From: Scortum barcoo
Taxonomy: Eukaryota > Chordata > Actinopteri > Centrarchiformes > Terapontidae
Assembly: GCA_023238725.1 (NCBI GenBank)
Contig: CM041538.1
Span: 7,857,380-7,921,379 of the forward strand
Direction of reading: 5' to 3'
Length of the DNA: 64,000 nt
The translations under genes and the position numbers were made by a program. Positions within the stretch are counted from its first letter, which is position 1. Each line of letters begins with the position of its first letter. This document shows, piece after piece, positions 1 through 12,200 of the stretch. The notes below the pieces were generated by a model. That model ran no database searches and was not told the origin of the DNA. It saw only the letters and a program-made list of their open reading frames with translations.

Positions 1-422
1 AGTTGATGTACAGCTCAGCTAGTGCCCCATAAAAAAGACAAAGTTCCTTTAACAGCGACAAACTGTGCAGAGGAACATGATAACGTGGTCCTCAAATCTT
101 TATCATGATGATGAAGGGTTTGTCTCTGTTTCACCGTGACTGTGCTGCCCCACCACATGCAGCTGGAGCTCCTCTTGATATTTTAGCCTCCATCAGTGAA
201 CAGCGTGACTGTGATAATACACACAAACTGCATCAGTCCCAGTGAAGCCTGGACATGGACGAGTCTGTGGTTTATCCAGCAAAAACGACACATTATTATT
301 GGAGTTTTATTGGCTGACTGATTGTGGTGGAAACAAAGAGAACAGGTTCAGACTGTTCCCTTGTCAGTCCCTGTGTTACGGGATGAATGGAGGTGAGGTG
401 GAGGACAGAGGGACTCTCTTAC

Positions 423-543
423 ATTTCCTGCGCGGGTTGATGCTGAACTCGGTGTGCAGCTTCTGATGTCTTTGCTCTTTCCGGATCGTCTCCACGTGAA
501 TCGCGTTCTGATGGACCAAATCCCGTTTCTCGCTCCCCGACAT
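423..543 (-). CDS. cfap144: First coding exon of a cfap144/fam183-like ciliary gene (partial)
   Basis: On the minus strand an ATG at 543-541 opens 40 codons that end in a clean GTAAGA splice donor after base 423 (phase 1). The short charged peptide contains VHQN, ETIRKEQ and FSINP, which I recognise as the N-terminal pattern of CFAP144 (FAM183), a small axonemal protein of about 130 residues that belongs to the microtubule-associated ciliary proteins. The upstream region supports this: a near-perfect RFX X-box lies at 627-639, as is typical of ciliary genes. The remaining exons are not visible in bases 1-422 and should lie beyond the left edge. The family name rests on memory of the pattern, without a search. 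If it is wrong, the segment is still a credible first coding exon because of the ATG, open frame, donor and CpG-rich promoter. Confidence 0.6.
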
Positions 544-559
544 GCTTAGAAATCACCCA

Positions 560-583
560 CAACAACAACAACAACAACAACAA
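560..583. repeat. (CAA)n microsatellite
   Basis: Eight CAA units in a row, located in the presumed 5' leader of the minus-strand cfap144-like gene, where they would read as (TTG)n in the transcript. Confidence 0.9.
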
Positions 584-626
584 TCAGCAACGAAGAGGAG
601 CCGACCGAATAAACAGGCCTGACGCC

Positions 627-639
627 GTTACCTAGCAAC
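627..639. promoter_or_regulatory. RFX-factor X-box
   Basis: GTTACCTAGCAAC fits the X-box consensus GTNRCC-N(0-3)-RGYAAC with a one-base spacer. It lies 84 bases upstream of the ATG of the ciliary-type exon at 423-543, in the CpG-rich start region, which is the usual place for X-boxes of ciliary genes. RFX binding is inferred from the motif and position. Confidence 0.7.
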
Positions 640-1264
640 AGTAAACACGGCCTCGCGCTGCGCTGCGGAAACACACGATGGCGCCGCGCGCTCACATTTG
701 GCCCACGTGGAGGCTCAGAAGAGCTCCTGATGATTTAAACTAGTTTAAATCTGAGCCGTGTTTACATCCTTTAGTCAGCTAAAGCAGCTTCAAGTTCAGC
801 ACACACATCTCACCTCACTAAAAGTATGTCATCATCAGTGTTTTTTTAAAGTACCTGAAGTTAAACTAGTCATTGTGCAGTCATATGCTCTCTGTGTTTT
901 TGGATGAATATTACTGCAGTATTCATTGTGTGTGCTGGATTTCTCTTCTGAGCTCATTTTTGCTCCTTTATAATCCGTTGGGTAGTTTAATCTACATCAG
1001 TGCATTTCAGCTAATCCAAGGGGATTTGAACTGCATCATCATTTCAAGTTGAGAAAATGAGAAGGCCTAATGCTTCAGTTTATAAAGGACAAACAGTCAC
1101 ATTTCATTTCATCAGTAAATATGGTGTACCGCGCAGGAAAGTCTCTAAAGGGGTGCAAAGTGCAATGTTTGTGTCTGACACGCAGTGCAGCAGAAGTGTA
1201 AAGTATAAAATGGAAATGCTGGTGGAACTTTACAGTACTTGAGTAGATGTGTAAATTCTGTGTA

Positions 1265-1305
1265 GTAAATGTCCCCCACGTGGGATTAATAAAGTTTATC
1301 TTCTG
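1265..1305 (+). repeat. Fish LINE/SINE 3'-tail-like fragment
   Basis: The segment includes GGGATTAATAAAGTTTATCT preceded by a short C-rich stretch. This resembles the 3' tail shared by several teleost LINE2-type and SINE families. Only the tail is visible, and the assignment is from memory of the pattern. Confidence 0.4.
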
Positions 1306-3060
1306 TACATTTCACCACTGGCTTTATCATGCACATATCTCAGCTCATTGCATCATAAAGGAGAAACTAACACAGCATCAAAGGCCCAGAATTCTCATAT
1401 TTAATAAACCTACAGTTGGAGCTATCATTCTGTTTGATGATACAACATTTTTTTAATAATACATGAGGATCACTGTAAATTTGATAAGGTAGAAATGAAC
1501 TGTATCACGGAGGAATAATGGGACATTTTGAAAACCAACAACGCTCCAGTGATGACACAATAACGTTTCTCCTTTCCATTTTCTTTTAAAGACGTATGAG
1601 TTAATATGTAGGTTGCTATTCTTTTACAAAAGCTCTCAACTGGATATTATTCCTGTATTTATAGTATAAATATACGTTGTATAAATTATGTTCTGCAGGC
1701 ATTTTGCATTAACTGTATTTTTCCTTTGGATTCTGGGAATTCTAAAGCACTTGGCTGCGTTACTGCTGTTAAAAGTTCTTTTAATAAATTTCCTCTGGCA
1801 TTAATAAATATGATCACAGGGCAAACTTATCTTCCACTCAACAGGAGTGCCAGACAAAATATCAAATATGTTTTTTTAAATTGTTGCTTAGCAGACTAGT
1901 GAAGTGAACTAAAATATTTATGAAGCCCTTACAATATTACAGTTTCAGGCAAAACTGTGTCTTACTCCAACCAGGAAAAATAAAACCTTCATTCTGACGT
2001 AATGCTTCTTTTCATGTCATATTTTTTGAATGGCTTGTCCAGACAGGGATTCAGAATTTATTTGTGGTGCAGAATTTGGCCCAAGCATTATTCGGCAGGG
2101 GATTATCATCATCGCATCAAATATTTAATCTATTTCTTTAAATATCTGCTTTATAATAAATATGTCTTAGTTTACAGTCATGCAGCAACAAAGTCAGTGT
2201 TAGTTGCATCTTTTGAGCTCAGGTTTTTCTTTCTTTGGGACCTGTGTGACTGGATATTTTCTTTAACAAAAATCTTCGACATTTCTTGACCCTCGGAGCT
2301 TTGCACTCTTCTGTAAACCCGACTTCCAGGAGCCATTTGTTCATTCCAAATGTAATGCTGCATTTCCTTTAAACTACTGCTGCTTTCTGCCATGTTAAAA
2401 GTGTTTGCCTGGAGAAAACAAACCCATCAAAGTGCTGAAATGAATGAATACGTCCAGACTGCGAGAAAGTGTAGCCAGCTCCCGTGCAGTGTGATTTGTT
2501 TTTTTGTTGTTGTTTTTGTAGTTTTTTTTTTTTTGCTTGCATATGTTCTCTCAGGGCGACAGATGACAGCGGAGACATTTTTCTTAGTTCACTGCAGTCT
2601 GACTCGTGCACAAACACAAACGGACTGATGCATGTGCACAAGCCTGGCTGGCCCGGTAGCTGTGAGGATATCACACCAACGAGAAGGAAACCTTTAACAA
2701 AAGTAGCAGAAAAAGTGAACTGGTGACCTTGTGACAGCGCAGTGTGTGTAAAAAAAAAAGTGGAGTGGCATTGCTTCACATTGTCTTGGAGTACACTCGA
2801 GTTCCCCCTGCTCTCTGCAGTGTCATGAGTCGCACATAAATAACAGTACTTTCACATCTTGTAAATAGTACTTATGGTTGGGTGACTGTGCTGATATACA
2901 TTCTTGTTGGCCGTGGTGACAGTCCTCCTCACACTTGATTTCCCTCACTTTTGGCTCACCCTCCTCCCCCCTTCCTCCAGTCTTCTTTCCCTCGCACTGT
3001 CCCATCTGCTCTCCTTGGAGGTAATCATTTTGTTTTTCTGTTCATGCCGTGTGTCGGTTG

Positions 3061-3076
3061 CATGCATGCATGCATG
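3061..3076. repeat. (CATG)4 tandem
   Basis: Four perfect CATG units form a self-complementary tandem of 16 bases, followed by a GT-rich stretch. Confidence 0.85.
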
Positions 3077-3876
3077 TGCGTGAGCGCTCCCTCTCACCGT
3101 AACGGACAGCTTAATAAAGGTTGAGCTGTTCAGGTCTTGGTCCTCGTCTCATAACCTGAATCAAGCTTTATTGGCCCCTGTGTGAAAGATATAATGGAAA
3201 CAGGTAATAACTCAAACAGTGGAGGGGCCGCGGGGGGGAGATTTCGGTGATTTCAGTGATTTCAGTGTGGGTGGGTGACAAGTCCCCCGTGGTGTTTGTG
3301 TATGTGTGCGAGGGAGAGTGAGCAATATGTATTAGAGGAGGATGGGAGGGCTTGTGGTGTCAAGCTTTGTTCCCCGGCTCCTGTCATGGTGTCGGGCCGA
3401 GTTATCGTCAAGGCAGCTTTTGAGCTCCGCGGGCTGGAAAGAGTAAAAGGCCAGTTTGTGAGTTTGTTCAAACTCCAGTGTCACCCACACGCCATGGGAA
3501 GGTACTACAGATGGTGTGTGAGTTGATCAAATGCGACAAGGTGTCAGCTAACTTTCCCCCGTGCCATTTTCCCCCTCCAACTTGCATAGCAGCTAACAAG
3601 GAGCCATTTGTATGTCAAGCAATGTGCATTAAGGGCGGGGATCTAATCTCCATCGCCCCCTGAGTGTTAGCAGGACGGGAGCTTTTCGTTTGGTTTCGAT
3701 GCAGCTGAGGAGAATTATTAATGACCAACTGGAGTGTTGAAAGCATTATCCTGTAAGTATTAGAGGATGTGATTAAAATGGCACGGCAGTTTTCCTTGTT
3801 GTGCCACCTCATTGACTGGCTCCATCAACAGAAATATTTGTGTGTCTGTTTGGTGACCCCTGAATGCTGATAATGT

Positions 3877-3909
<33 letters not shown>
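3877..3909. repeat. (TAA)n microsatellite
   Basis: About eleven TAA/ATA units without interruption, then drifting into ATG units. Confidence 0.9.
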
Positions 3910-3911
<2 letters not shown>

Positions 3912-6710
3912 TGATTGCTGAATGTTTTTATTTTCTCTCCCACTCTTTACTTTTCTTATTTACTTGAATGTTTTATCATTGTTAGTAATTAGAAAATGTT
4001 TTATATTCTTGTGTCTGTCAGATTTTTGGGTCCTTTTCTCGCATTTCGTTATTACTTAAAGGTGAAGCGTTTGCATGTCTCTTTGTACATCAGTCTCGTG
4101 TCTCTTTGGAAATTGTTCATTGTTTTGTTTGCTGATTGCTCTGAGGAAGAGGTAATTAACTGCTTTGCTGGTGTGTTGGTTTATTCTATTTTTAAATGTT
4201 GATTAAATGAGGTGGCTTAAAAAACTCACTCTGTATTATATGTGGTCTGATGAAAGTGTCACACAAAAACACATAATTTTTTTTAGCTTTGTACATTAGT
4301 TGTAAATAAAATTCTGCAAAAAAGTGACTTTTTTCCATTTACCCCTGGTGTTATGTTATAATCTAATATCACTCAGTGAAAAAAAACACAATTAAAGTCT
4401 GACTGTTAATGCAGCAAAGGCACATTGTTCCTCTTCTCAATGGTTCTGTGCATGCTGTTTGAATAACAATACAATTTAGGGAAAATGAGAGAGCAGGAGG
4501 TCTGAACAACTTTACACTATCAAGAGAAAAATCCATCCACCGAGCAAAGGTAATTTTGATGAGGTACATTTTGAGAGACTCTTTGATGTCAAAGCTTTCT
4601 TTCATGCACAGTCTTTGTAATTTGAACAAAATGTCCACATATTTTACATTCACTTTGCAAAAAAAGAACAGAAGGATCTCTTTAGAAATGAACACAGAGA
4701 CTTCCATGTGGTGTGAGTGCGAGAGCCTTTTCTCAGCATCCTGTCCACAGATCACTTTCCATCTTTCAAGCTCCTGTCCCAGCACCAGCCTCTGACCTTT
4801 TCCTACGTCTCTGTTTTAATTACCAAGTGCTGCCATTGGCTGCTAATTAAAACACGATGTCATGTATTATTCAGCTATTCTCTCCACCATAGGTGCACAC
4901 TTTTCCCCCTGTCACACTCATCTAATCCACTCTAACATATGTTTGATGGCTAATGAAAGCCACTGATATTTGTCCAAGAGGAGGAAATGTTTGCTAAGGT
5001 TTTTAACCTTAATGAAATCTTTCTGTAGTTTTTTTTCCTCATTCTGGTAGCTGATGACCTTTGCTTGGAGTCTGTCTGTGACTGAGATTCAAAGGAAGCT
5101 GTACCATTTTCAATCAAGCACCACTTAATAAAAATGTAAATTGATTTTTCTGTTGCACAAATGCAGTCTGGAATGAAATTTTAAAGAGCTGCTTTCATTA
5201 GAAATACACCAGTATAACCAGAGATAAGCAAAGTAATGGAGTAAGATAACCCTCAAATTTAAGATAAGAGCATATGTTTGTCATATGCTTTATGTAAATA
5301 TTTGAATTTTTTTTTTGAATATGCATACTGAAGATATATGCAGACATAACATATCTGAGTATCAAACATTAAAGTTCAGATGTTAAAATTGGAAAAAGTA
5401 ATTTGACAAAAAGAATCTTAATTCCACGTCGACTGTGTGGAGCTTTCAGCCACATCCTGTCTTTCTCAGGAAATAAGTAACAACATCTAAGAACACTCCT
5501 TCCGCTCAGGGAGACTTAACTGTTTATTTTGGTATCTAAAATTAAATTGAATTAATAATGAAAACAGTGAATCGTGTCTGGGCCATCCTAGCAGGTTAAG
5601 GCATCATTTTCTAAAAAACAATGTATACAAAAATAATCCTTCTCCATCATCACTTATGACACATTGCTCTCTGCCTGTATTTTCTTCTTTTGCTGTGCTC
5701 TGCAAGTTTCTGTACATCAACCTTTGGCCAGTGGTGTGTACCTCCCAGCCGATAACAGCGAGCAGGGTGTGAGTGGTGGAACTCTTTAAATATACAGCAC
5801 CCAGTAGCCATATCGTAAGGATGTGGGACCGCCAGAAGCACATATTATTCGAGCTATGGAATGAGGGGCCAACTTTAAATGTTGTGTTTACCAACTAACC
5901 AACAAGTCCTTCTTGTTATACCTTCAAAAATAATAAGTTCATGTAAGCCAAAGACACACTCGGTTGAAGTCAAGGGAATTTGTTTTCCACATTTCTGATT
6001 TACACCTGCAAATATTTTTTGAGAAAAATGTAATGCACCTTAAATTAAATGTTTTTTTTCTGAGTTTCAAAATGTTCATACAAAACAAAACGCAAAACAT
6101 TCAATGATTGACTATCTGGTTAAGGTTAAGAAAGATTATGGTCATGGTTGAAAATATATTCTCTGGTGTGAGAGTACTTTGTCCAGGAAGGAGGTCTTGT
6201 TGAACATGGAGGCTCACCTCCTCTGCCAACAAAATGCCCCAAATTAAACCATGGCACCATATGAGCCTTTACTTAATGTATAAAAGGAAATGTTGGTTTG
6301 CACACGCTAATAAAATGTGGATCCAAATCTCAATTTTCTCAGCTCACAATAAAGATTTGAAGAATTTGTTTAAGGGCACACAAAGCTGTACTGTGATCTA
6401 CAGCGAAGACCGTGAGAAAGTGGTTTTGTGGTTTGGCTCTGGACCCCCGTGTCTGCTCAGTCTGTGGCTGCCAGTCAACCAGAACACTAATCTAACAGCA
6501 GATACAATCCCACCCATCCCGGGCCTTTGTCTCCTCACGTACTGCGATAATAATTTATCTCAGCTTTTGATCAGATTTTTTTTTTCGACCCCAGTAGGGG
6601 GACTGTGGGTGTTTACTTATCTGATTATGGATTTTTATTCTCCTCTCCCCTTTAAACAGCTCATGTTTGGGGAAGCAGGGCACCTTTACACAGGGGCACA
6701 CACATCCAAA

Positions 6711-6726
6711 CACACACACACACACC
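6711..6726. repeat. (AC)n microsatellite
   Basis: Short AC run, 77 bases upstream of a second AC run at 6803. Confidence 0.85.
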
Positions 6727-6802
6727 TCTGCTGTGTGACTCTTCTATCTATTCACCTTACACTGGAGACAGCAGGTGATAGCGGACCGTGTGTACTGGTA
6801 CA

Positions 6803-6835
6803 AACACACACACACACACACACACATACACACAC
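6803..6835. repeat. (AC)n microsatellite
   Basis: AC run with one interruption. It forms the histidine/threonine-rich end of a 211-codon chance ORF (6234-6869), which I do not consider a gene. Confidence 0.9.
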
Positions 6836-9053
6836 TTGTGCCTTTCAGTTTGTTTTGATAGTCCTGTAGGTGTCTGGGGCTCACTGGAGACATCGTGGCC
6901 ATGGGAAAGCTGTCTTCCCATCAGATGATAGCTCTGTGTCACCATTGCTCTTGTCTGTAATCTCCTGTTTTGTCTCACTGAAGGAGACTTTCAGGTGGGA
7001 CAGAGCACAGCCGAGATTACTGCCGCATAGATTAGGATAGAGCGGCTATAGGGTGCCACCCTGTCAACCACGTAATGGAAATGATGGGAGAAGAATGAAC
7101 AGTCTTTACCTTTTAAACTGTGAAGCTGTTGACTGCTGCTCGGTGGTGGAGCTGCACACTTGGTTGTTAAAATGTTTCATGGCTGTGAGATTTCATATTC
7201 ACCTCTTCACCCCAGTTTTCTGTGTTCACAGCAAAAAAAGGAAGTGCTGATGAAATTTCCAATGAAAAAGGATACAATTTCAAAGTGAACTTTCAGTGAA
7301 AGTTGAAATAATTATCTGCTTTTTTTTTGCACCTTTTCAGACCAGGACACAGTTGAGCACACACTGAGCAAAGAAAAAGATCTTTTTTCTGAGCACATAA
7401 ATAATCACTTGCAGAATGATTTCATTTGCGCAAAGAAAAATCCATTCTGTGCTCAGCAAATTTATTGAGTGGTTGCTATTATCCACAGAAGCACACAATC
7501 ATCGCCTCTCTCACTCATTTGCTCTCTTCGCAAACCCTTGCTCACAGTTTCTCTCAACTCCTCCGCTCGGTGCGCCGTGCGTGTTTGCCTGCAAGCTCGC
7601 TCAGTCTGACCCGGGTGTTTGAGTGTGCCACAGTTTGAATGTGCCAATCGGAGAACTGGATTGTCTCCAATTCAATCACCAGCAAGACTATCAATTACAA
7701 GTGCAGTGGAGACACACTGGGAGAAATGGGGTAGTAAGTCACACCACAGCCACACATACGTTTTCTGCTTGTGAGGTAGTTAGTGGCTTGTTCTCTGCCT
7801 CGTTATCTGAACTAATTTGATCACTTCTAACCTATAGCCATGGATATAATTATGAATTTGGTCCCTCAAAATGCTCTAAGTGCCCTGTCAAGTGACCAGG
7901 ATTGAGGCACAAATATAACACCACCCCCAGGCAGCGCTGTCACTTGAAAGCTCAGGTGTGTCCAACAACACTTGTCCTGCGCTACACTTGAGGGGCTCAT
8001 AATCTAATTTTTCCTAATATTTGCCTCCTGACTGCAATGGCTTGTCTTCATTAGCAGCAATGGCCCAGGGTGAGTGTGTCAGGTTGATGGGTTTTCTCCG
8101 CCTCGTCTGTTAGCGCGAGGAAGCGATTAGCTCATCGTTACCTGGGTAAGTGGTGGCAGCACGGGACACCCCTGGGTCTGGGCGTGAGGAACAAACGCTT
8201 CTGAATGTGAGAAATTGTTTGCGTGTCCTGACTCACACCCCATCGATTTGCTGATGAAACTGTGTTTTCGCTCTCCGCCCCAACGCCTCACTTATCACCC
8301 ACCTCGGTTATGTGTGTACTTGGCCTTCTGGTGCAGACAACACCACCCAGAGTTCATAACACACGCAGGGCTGCGCACATGCACATGCAGGGTACACTCA
8401 TGCATCAGCAAACCCATAACACTTCCTCTGTTGTTATTACAGCCCCAGATGTGGCCACTCATGTACATACATGAGCAGGTGTGTGGTGGGAGTTGCTGGT
8501 GTATTTCATACAGACATCTTAAGACACTCATGGGCAGGTATATACACTCGTGCTGATGCTGGAGGAGCAAGGGGAAGAGACCATGACAGATCTGGTGAAA
8601 ACACGCCAATGGTGGTCAAGTGATACATTTCGAAAGGAGGACTGAAAGAAGATTTTACTTGAAATAACCAGAAAAAGAGATTCATACAAACCAAATTCAA
8701 ATTCATTAATTCTCTGAAAATTTATTTCAGCTGAACTATATATGTGTCTGAAAGTTGCACTGCAGAGTTCTCTTGGCAACAAAGAAATTTCTCTGTTACA
8801 CTCATCATGTGTGTCCTTGAGAACTAACCACCGTGCTGCATTGCCTTGTGCAGCAATGCATTTCCTTCTTCATAAAACAGTTGCAAAGCCGTTTTTTCTT
8901 AAAGTATTTTACTGTAAATCCTCTGTCATCTGTGGTTACTTTCTTGCAGTCGTCTTCCCTGCCTTTGCTGGGAGACTGTTACATTTTCTGAGATTACCGC
9001 CACCTGTCGATCAGTGGACTAGTACAAAACCATTTGCAGGGCTGTATACAACC

Positions 9054-9110
9054 TGTGTGTGTGTGTGTGTGTGTGTACGTGTATTTGTGTGTGTGTGTTT
9101 GTGTGTGCAT
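9054..9110. repeat. (GT)n microsatellite, imperfect
   Basis: GT run interrupted by AC and TTT. It lies directly before the dispersed repeat copy at 9121. Confidence 0.9.
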
Positions 9111-9120
9111 TAAAATAAAG

Positions 9121-9185
9121 AAAACAGAGTCCACTCATTAAAATACTGCTCCATAGTGCTGTTAGTGGTTAAAAACTCCACAAGG
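9121..9185 (+). repeat. Dispersed repeat, copy A
   Basis: About 60 bases align closely with 13501-13565, including the shared block CTGCTCCATAGTGCTG and a common AAACTCCACA-type end. Both copies follow a GT-rich run. The family is not identified; a fragment of a fish transposon is likely. Confidence 0.7.
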
Positions 9186-9186
9186 G

Positions 9187-9207
9187 TAGGGGGGTAACTC
9201 CCCCCTA
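9187..9207. repeat. GC hairpin, 8-bp arms
   Basis: TAGGGGGG, a five-base loop TAACT, then CCCCCCTA. The right arm runs into a C-rich telomere-like stretch that ends near 9222. Confidence 0.75.
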
Positions 9208-12200
9208 AACCCCTAACCCTAGAATAATACAGGGTCATAAGATAAAATACAACATCTAATGTACAGCTAATTTTTTTGGTGTAAAAAGTTCTCATCATCT
9301 GTATCCCTGTTGCCTCTGGCCATCATCCTGTACCTGTATCTTAACCTACTTTCGTTTCTGTTGTTCAGTCTTCCATTTGTGGGTCTCAGCTCTGCGTCCT
9401 TGAAAACAGTCTTGTCTCCTGGCTCCCAGCCTCTCAGAGCCAGTCAGCTGGTGTCCAGCTTCCTCCACAGTTGTGGTGCAAGTGTTCTCCGACTCCTCTG
9501 TGGTCCTGTCATCATAACATACTCAACTGCCTGCTCAGCCATCCCTAATTCCCCCATCATACAGTGGTCTTAGCATAAATAGAGGTCACTGTTCAGCACC
9601 ACTTTGCCAAATTGTCACTACATCGCTGTGGCTTTGCAATCATTTCTATTACCTGTGGCTGTGTTTTTTCTCTCACCTGTAATCAGTAATCAGTTTTCAG
9701 CCTCGTTACCTGTTGCTACCATCCTCCTGTCTGATTATCAGTGCTCCTGCCTCAGCACCTTTTGATTTGTTTTCCTTATCTGACTTGTTACTTTTAAAGT
9801 GCAGAAACTGCCTGACACAATGTGCGCTGTGTCAATGCCTGTCTGAATTTCTGTCCAGCTAGCTACCCGTTGCCATCTTAAAGACCGCCGTCTGTGTGTC
9901 CTCAAACCTCTACAGGTAAATTAATGTAGAATCGACACGTGTACCTCAAAGCAAAAGGCATATTACTTTGTTGTGAGCTGCAGGTTTGTTTTTTTTTTCA
10001 CATTTTCTATGCAATGTTGTTTTTGAGGGTATAACTTGAACAGAGGGAGGAAGATAAGGAATGAAAAAAGTCAGACAGCAAGCGGTGGCAGTCTCATTTC
10101 AGTACGTTTAAAAGAGTTTGCGGGCATATCTAACCTTTTAATTTGTTTGGGAGAATGCTGTCCAAATTAATTCATATCGGGAGACTCACGTTAGAAAACA
10201 ATTTCAAGGCTTTATAACGTTCTTACTGGTTGTCTGTGCAGCACAGAGGTCTGACAGCTTACTAAAGCCTTATCGCAACATGAAGAAATCTCTCTTTTTT
10301 AATGATTTCACATTACTTTTTAATGCGCTGATTTTCGTTGCCTGTGAAATAACAGAATAGATCATGTTGAGACTTTAATGGCCGCCCTCCCCTCCTCTTT
10401 TCAAAACATCTTGTGAAACAATAATTTTGAGAAAATCAGTAAATGTAGCCTGAGAAAGTGAAATGAGCCATGAATCCCTGTCCATGCATTTGCTCATATA
10501 ATCACATCCATAATGACTGATTTTCAGCCCAGCATTTGAGTCTCTATTCATTCAAAGAGACTTCTGGTATTCGCAGCATTGTGAAACAGGATGCAGCCTT
10601 CTATTTCAGGCAGTGTTAATAGGATAATAATAATGTTGCCAGTGAAAAGATACAGGGAAGAAGCCAGACAATAAAGACAAAATCCTAAAATATCATAAAA
10701 TACTGCTGGTGGACTTGACAGCTGGCAGTGAAATTACCATTAATGGACCTCAAAGTGTTGCCAAATATTAGATCCACACTACAAATGGGCTAGCAGGCTC
10801 TATTCATGCTGAATATAGATTTTAAGCACAAAGAAATAAAGTTTGGAATTAAAGCCTGTTCTTGGTAACAGCTTGACCGCAGTTATTGTAAGTGCTATTT
10901 CAATATTTTCACAGCCGCAAAAGGTGCCTTTGGGTATAATCTGAATTAGAACTGCAGTGGGTTATAACTACGCTTAGGTCATAGCGCAGTTATAACTTAA
11001 GTGCCGCTCAGATGGACTTTCCTTAAATTAAAACGGGCTGCACCGCTCAAGCTTCTTCTGTAGAGATAAGTAACTGTCAGCTGTAACTGTTGCATAGACT
11101 AAAGTAACAGAGAAAACTCATGTTAAATATGCTATATGACCCATGTGGTGTGATAAGAAGGAATATGTTCGATACATCTGACTTGACATATGATGAAGCG
11201 CTGTTTTATGATAACTTTGGAAGCATTTTAAAGTACAAAAACAACAATTTCTCAAATCCTAAAACAATGCATGGCTAATATAGACTAAAAGACCACACAA
11301 CCTTAGCTTGATTAAAATAATTGGATATTTCCCCACAAGTTAAAAGCAGCATGAATACTCCTATCTCCGAAACACACATTTTCCTCTATTTATAAGGAAT
11401 ACCTACATTTACATAGTATCCCGAGTAAATATATTGGGGTTTTTTTTAGCAGTAAACTGGGCATTTATTGAGAAACAAGTTTTAAAATTCTGTTTATCAG
11501 AAATGAACCTGAAATGAAAATGGAACCGTTTTTTTTTCTCTGTCAAATAGTATTCTAGAAATTGAAAGTAGGAACCCATAAGAACTCAAATTAATTAAAA
11601 ATGTGAAACAGAATTGGTAAAATCTTCAGTGTTACCCTGTTGTCTCAGAGTCTCTAACTTTCAGGTTTGCAGTCCCCCCGCCCCCCAACCCGTGATGTTT
11701 ATTGCCTCGCTGGTTTGCATCATTAACCCTCCGTAGCTGTGGGGCTAATAACACAAACCTAAGTGTCCATGGCTCAGATCTCATGAATAAGAAGATTGTT
11801 GGGAGAGAGCGATGGGGTTATCACTCATGTCAAATTCCTGGCCAAAGTGGCCACTTTGTTTGGGAAAAAGATCTGGCTTTGTCACGGCATGACAGTCATT
11901 CAGTTCCCCTGGAGTGTGAGGAGCTCAAGACAGCGGAACAAGACCTCAAAAGATAGCGTTGCTGCAGTGTGGAACTCCAAAGTAACGCTTCATTTTTTTC
12001 ATTACGATTGAAATTGTATGTGGCTCTCTGTGTGTTCAGTATGTCATAACTCATTGGCTTATTAGACATGTTGTATCTGTTATGTCACCAATCAGAAAAC
12101 AACCTATTTCGTAGAAGTCCTGGAGAGCTGGCTGTTTGGAGACATGGGATATTCATCTGGCTGTGATTTGAGACGCGGAAAGTGAAGAGGGCCACTTCAT

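Larger units (their letters stand above)
480..720. promoter_or_regulatory. CpG-rich promoter region
   Basis: CpG dinucleotides are dense here compared with the AT-rich flanks, especially between 600 and 710. The segment covers the first coding exon of the cfap144-like gene, its presumed 5' leader and the X-box. On the plus strand an ATG at 679 opens only 21 codons, so a divergent plus-strand gene cannot be shown, although bidirectional activity is possible. Confidence 0.5.
752..6700. other. Non-coding stretch with simple repeats
   Basis: I see no coding exon that I can support. The longest ORFs (for example 136 codons at 2369-2779 minus and 138 codons at 4369-4785 minus) have no recognisable domain and run through T-rich or low-complexity DNA. 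The stretch contains the LINE-type tail at 1265, a CATG tandem at 3061-3076, a (TAA)n run at 3877 and T-runs near 2520. Conserved non-coding elements may be present but cannot be judged from one sequence. Confidence 0.6.

Noticed and set aside
679..744. Plus-strand ATG in the CpG-rich region as the start of a divergent gene
   Set aside because: Only 21 codons before a stop and no clear donor; divergent transcription cannot be shown.
6234..6869. 211-codon plus-strand ORF, one of the longest in the window
   Set aside because: Its end is made of an AC microsatellite read as HTHTHT, no domain is recognisable, and there is no promoter or splice support.
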